Of a stretch of 5,674 bases of DNA, positions 4,691-5,674 are shown one piece after another. The DNA is taken from contig VGLL01000066.1 of NCBI GenBank assembly GCA_016866735.1, positions 1-5,674 of the forward strand, given 5' to 3'. Made by a program: the position numbers and the translations under genes. Under the pieces are notes generated by a model. It saw only the letters and a program-made list of their open reading frames with translations. It had not been told where the DNA came from and made no database searches. Each line of letters begins with the position of its first letter. The stretch's first letter is position 1. Origin of the DNA: Candidatus Shapirobacteria bacterium. Its GTDB lineage: Bacteria > Patescibacteriota > Microgenomatia > VGLL01.

Positions 4691-5277
4691 TTTTTAAATT
4701 TGGTCGTAAATTTTAGGAAGGACGGGTCTTTGGCCAATTTAAAATAGTTTTCGAGCTTCCGCCAGTTGATCTCCGAAAGATCAAGTTCTTTTAGGTCTAG
4801 GTCTCTTAAGCCCTTAAAGGCAAGGTAAAGAAAATCAAGTAAGCTCTTCTCCTTGTCTGCCAACAAAAAATTTTCCTTTTTTTCAAAGCCCCAGAAGAGA
4901 CTCTGTTTAACCTGGGCGTACCGGTATTCTTTTTCTTCGAAAACAAAGGACCTTGTTTTCCGGGTTGTCATTGAGGTAACCTGGTAAGGAAAACCGGAAA
5001 TTATGCCATAAAAGGAGAGCGCCGATTCTAGGGAAATGTATGACGGCCGGTAGAGAAAATTGGCAATAGCAAACTCATTTGGTCTCGCGAAACAAAAGAT
5101 GTACTTTCCTTTTATAATTTTCTTGATAACTCCCTTCTGCTCCAGTCGCTGAATCATTTTATAAAGAGAATTTCTTGAGTCGATAGCAAACAGGCGGGAG
5201 AGATCGGTTAAAGTAAAAAGAGAAAGCTCTTTTTCTTGAATCTTTTTAACAATTTCTATTGTGCTGTACATTCTCAT
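4687..5277 (-). CDS. abiEi: AbiEi-family antitoxin / autoregulator (type IV toxin-antitoxin)
   Basis: From ATG 5277 the product has 196 residues. Residues 5-65 form a winged-helix DNA-binding domain (IVKKIQEKELSLFTLTDLSRLF, then SRNSLYKMIQRLEQKGVIKKIIKGKY in pieces, ending in the wing IKGKYIF). Residues 79-111 carry the AbiEi signature YISLESALSFYGII...YQVTSMTTRKTRSF, and the C-terminal helices have KEKSLLDFLYLAFKG (142-156). Family knowledge: AbiEi represses its own promoter and counteracts AbiEii without forming a stable complex. A longer reading from TTG 5316 is rejected because that TTG is the -35 box of the predicted promoter and the -10 would be inside the gene. ATG 5271 is an alternative start. 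It leads the abiEi-abiEii operon with a 4-nt overlap. Confidence 0.88.
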   Translation of the reverse strand: MRMYSTIEIVKKIQEKELSLFTLTDLSRLFAIDSRNSLYKMIQRLEQKGVIKKIIKGKYIFCFARPNEFAIANFLYRPSYISLESALSFYGIISGFPYQVTSMTTRKTRSFVFEEKEYRYAQVKQSLFWGFEKKENFLLADKEKSLLDFLYLAFKGLRDLDLKELDLSEINWRKLENYFKLAKDPSFLKFTTKFKK

Positions 5278-5284
5278 AATTAAG

Positions 5285-5316
5285 ACAATTTTATACCGAT
5301 TGTGGCAACCCGTCAA
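5285..5316 (-). promoter_or_regulatory. abiE promoter with candidate AbiEi operator
   Basis: On the minus strand TTGACG (5316-5311), 17 bp, and TAAAAT (5293-5288) form a good sigma70 promoter. Transcription would begin near 5281, only about 4 nt before ATG 5277, so the operon mRNA appears leaderless. The inverted repeat ACAAT (5285-5289)/ATTGT (5299-5303) brackets the -10 box and is a plausible AbiEi binding site, since AbiEi proteins are known to bind inverted repeats at their own promoter. Confidence 0.6.
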
Positions 5317-5351
5317 GATGAGAATTAGCGGGAGATAAAACGGGGGCGTTC

Positions 5352-5391
5352 ATCCCTTAGCCCGCGGGGAAGGCTTCGTTGGTTGAGGGAT
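5352..5391 (-). terminator. hairpin after the upstream nucleotidyltransferase gene, possible terminator
   Basis: ATCCCTTA (5352-5359) pairs with TGAGGGAT (5384-5391), 8 bp including one G-U pair, and encloses a GC-rich loop with a smaller GCC/GGC stem. It lies 14 bp beyond the stop codon at 5405 in the reading direction of that gene. In that direction a short CGTTTT follows after about 10 bases, so termination is possible but the T tract is poor. It could alternatively be a small structured RNA. Confidence 0.35.
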
Positions 5392-5404
5392 ACTCAAGAA
5401 TTTC

Positions 5405-5674
5405 TTAAAGATATTTTTCCAGAATCTCGGGGTAGTTTTGGCAGAAGTCGGCCACGAATCCCTGGTCGGGAATAAAATTTTTCAAATCGTAAGCCAACTT
5501 TTGTGGCGTAACAACCTCCTTTATCCTCTCTTTTAAAACCGCCTTTAACTGCTTTTCGTTTTGGACCTGGGTAATCTTTTTCAACATTTTCCAGTTGGGT
5601 TTAACCTCATTTTTAAAAAACCAGAAAAGATCATAGAAATCCCGACCCTTGATATTGATTTCTTGCTTTTTCCC
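5405..5674 (-). CDS. second AbiEii-like nucleotidyltransferase, C-terminal part, truncated by window edge
   Basis: The frame is open from the right edge to a TAA at 5407-5405, giving 89 C-terminal residues. The visible part opens with INIKGRDFYDLFWFF, which matches AbiEii motif IV (compare RRKGRDLFDLWFLL in the complete toxin of this window). The tail YDLKNFIPDQGF also parallels LDLDRFLPQSQR of the complete toxin, so the two are probably paralogues, well diverged. The nucleotidyltransferase core with its GG and DxD motifs lies outside the window, so activity cannot be judged. A start at ATG 5587 would leave only 60 residues without motif IV and is not the real start. It reads in the same direction as the abiEi-abiEii operon, which has its own promoter 89 bp after this stop. 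Its antitoxin, if any, would be upstream, off the edge. Confidence 0.8.
   Translation of the reverse strand, partial: GKKQEINIKGRDFYDLFWFFKNEVKPNWKMLKKITQVQNEKQLKAVLKERIKEVVTPQKLAYDLKNFIPDQGFVADFCQNYPEILEKYL

Overview
The window looks like bacterial chromosome from a small-genome lineage. The tRNA type, a 57-residue zinc-type L33, a secreted beta-rich protein, a membrane-anchored protein with a Pro/Ser/Thr linker, AbiE-type genes and several promoters abutting start codons would fit a Candidate Phyla Radiation (Patescibacteria) organism. That placement is inference; no 16S or other decisive marker is present.

Layout. (1) 1-709: two divergent envelope genes, a left-truncated membrane-anchored protein on the minus strand and a small signal-peptide protein on the plus strand. 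(2) 713-1175: a housekeeping transcription unit with a clear promoter (TTGCCA-N17-TAAAAT), a 5' tRNA-half remnant interrupted in its D-loop by two inverted 32-nt palindromes, an intact tRNA-Thr(GGT), two strong hairpins, and rpmG (ribosomal protein L33). (3) 1181-3849: three genes I cannot assign to a family. Two run leftward: a 361-residue Cys-rich protein with a possible half-methyltransferase fold, and a 214-residue soluble protein. One runs rightward (200 residues). They diverge from a 290-bp region packed with inverted repeats. This block begins 5 bp after rpmG and holds no secE or nusG, which often follow rpmG. (4) 3941-5674: a leftward AbiEi/AbiEii type IV toxin-antitoxin pair with its own promoter, downstream of the 3' end of a second AbiEii-like nucleotidyltransferase that runs off the right edge.

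How they work together. tRNA-Thr and rpmG serve translation. The AbiEi/AbiEii pair is a self-contained, translationally coupled regulator/toxin unit. The unknown trio may be an accessory module; only adjacency, the shared divergent control region and the lack of recognisable relatives support this. A recurring theme is palindromes: in the tRNA remnant, in the coding linker of the membrane protein, and in the divergent control region. Some share sequence (GCCAKGAAGT, GTTCGCTA).
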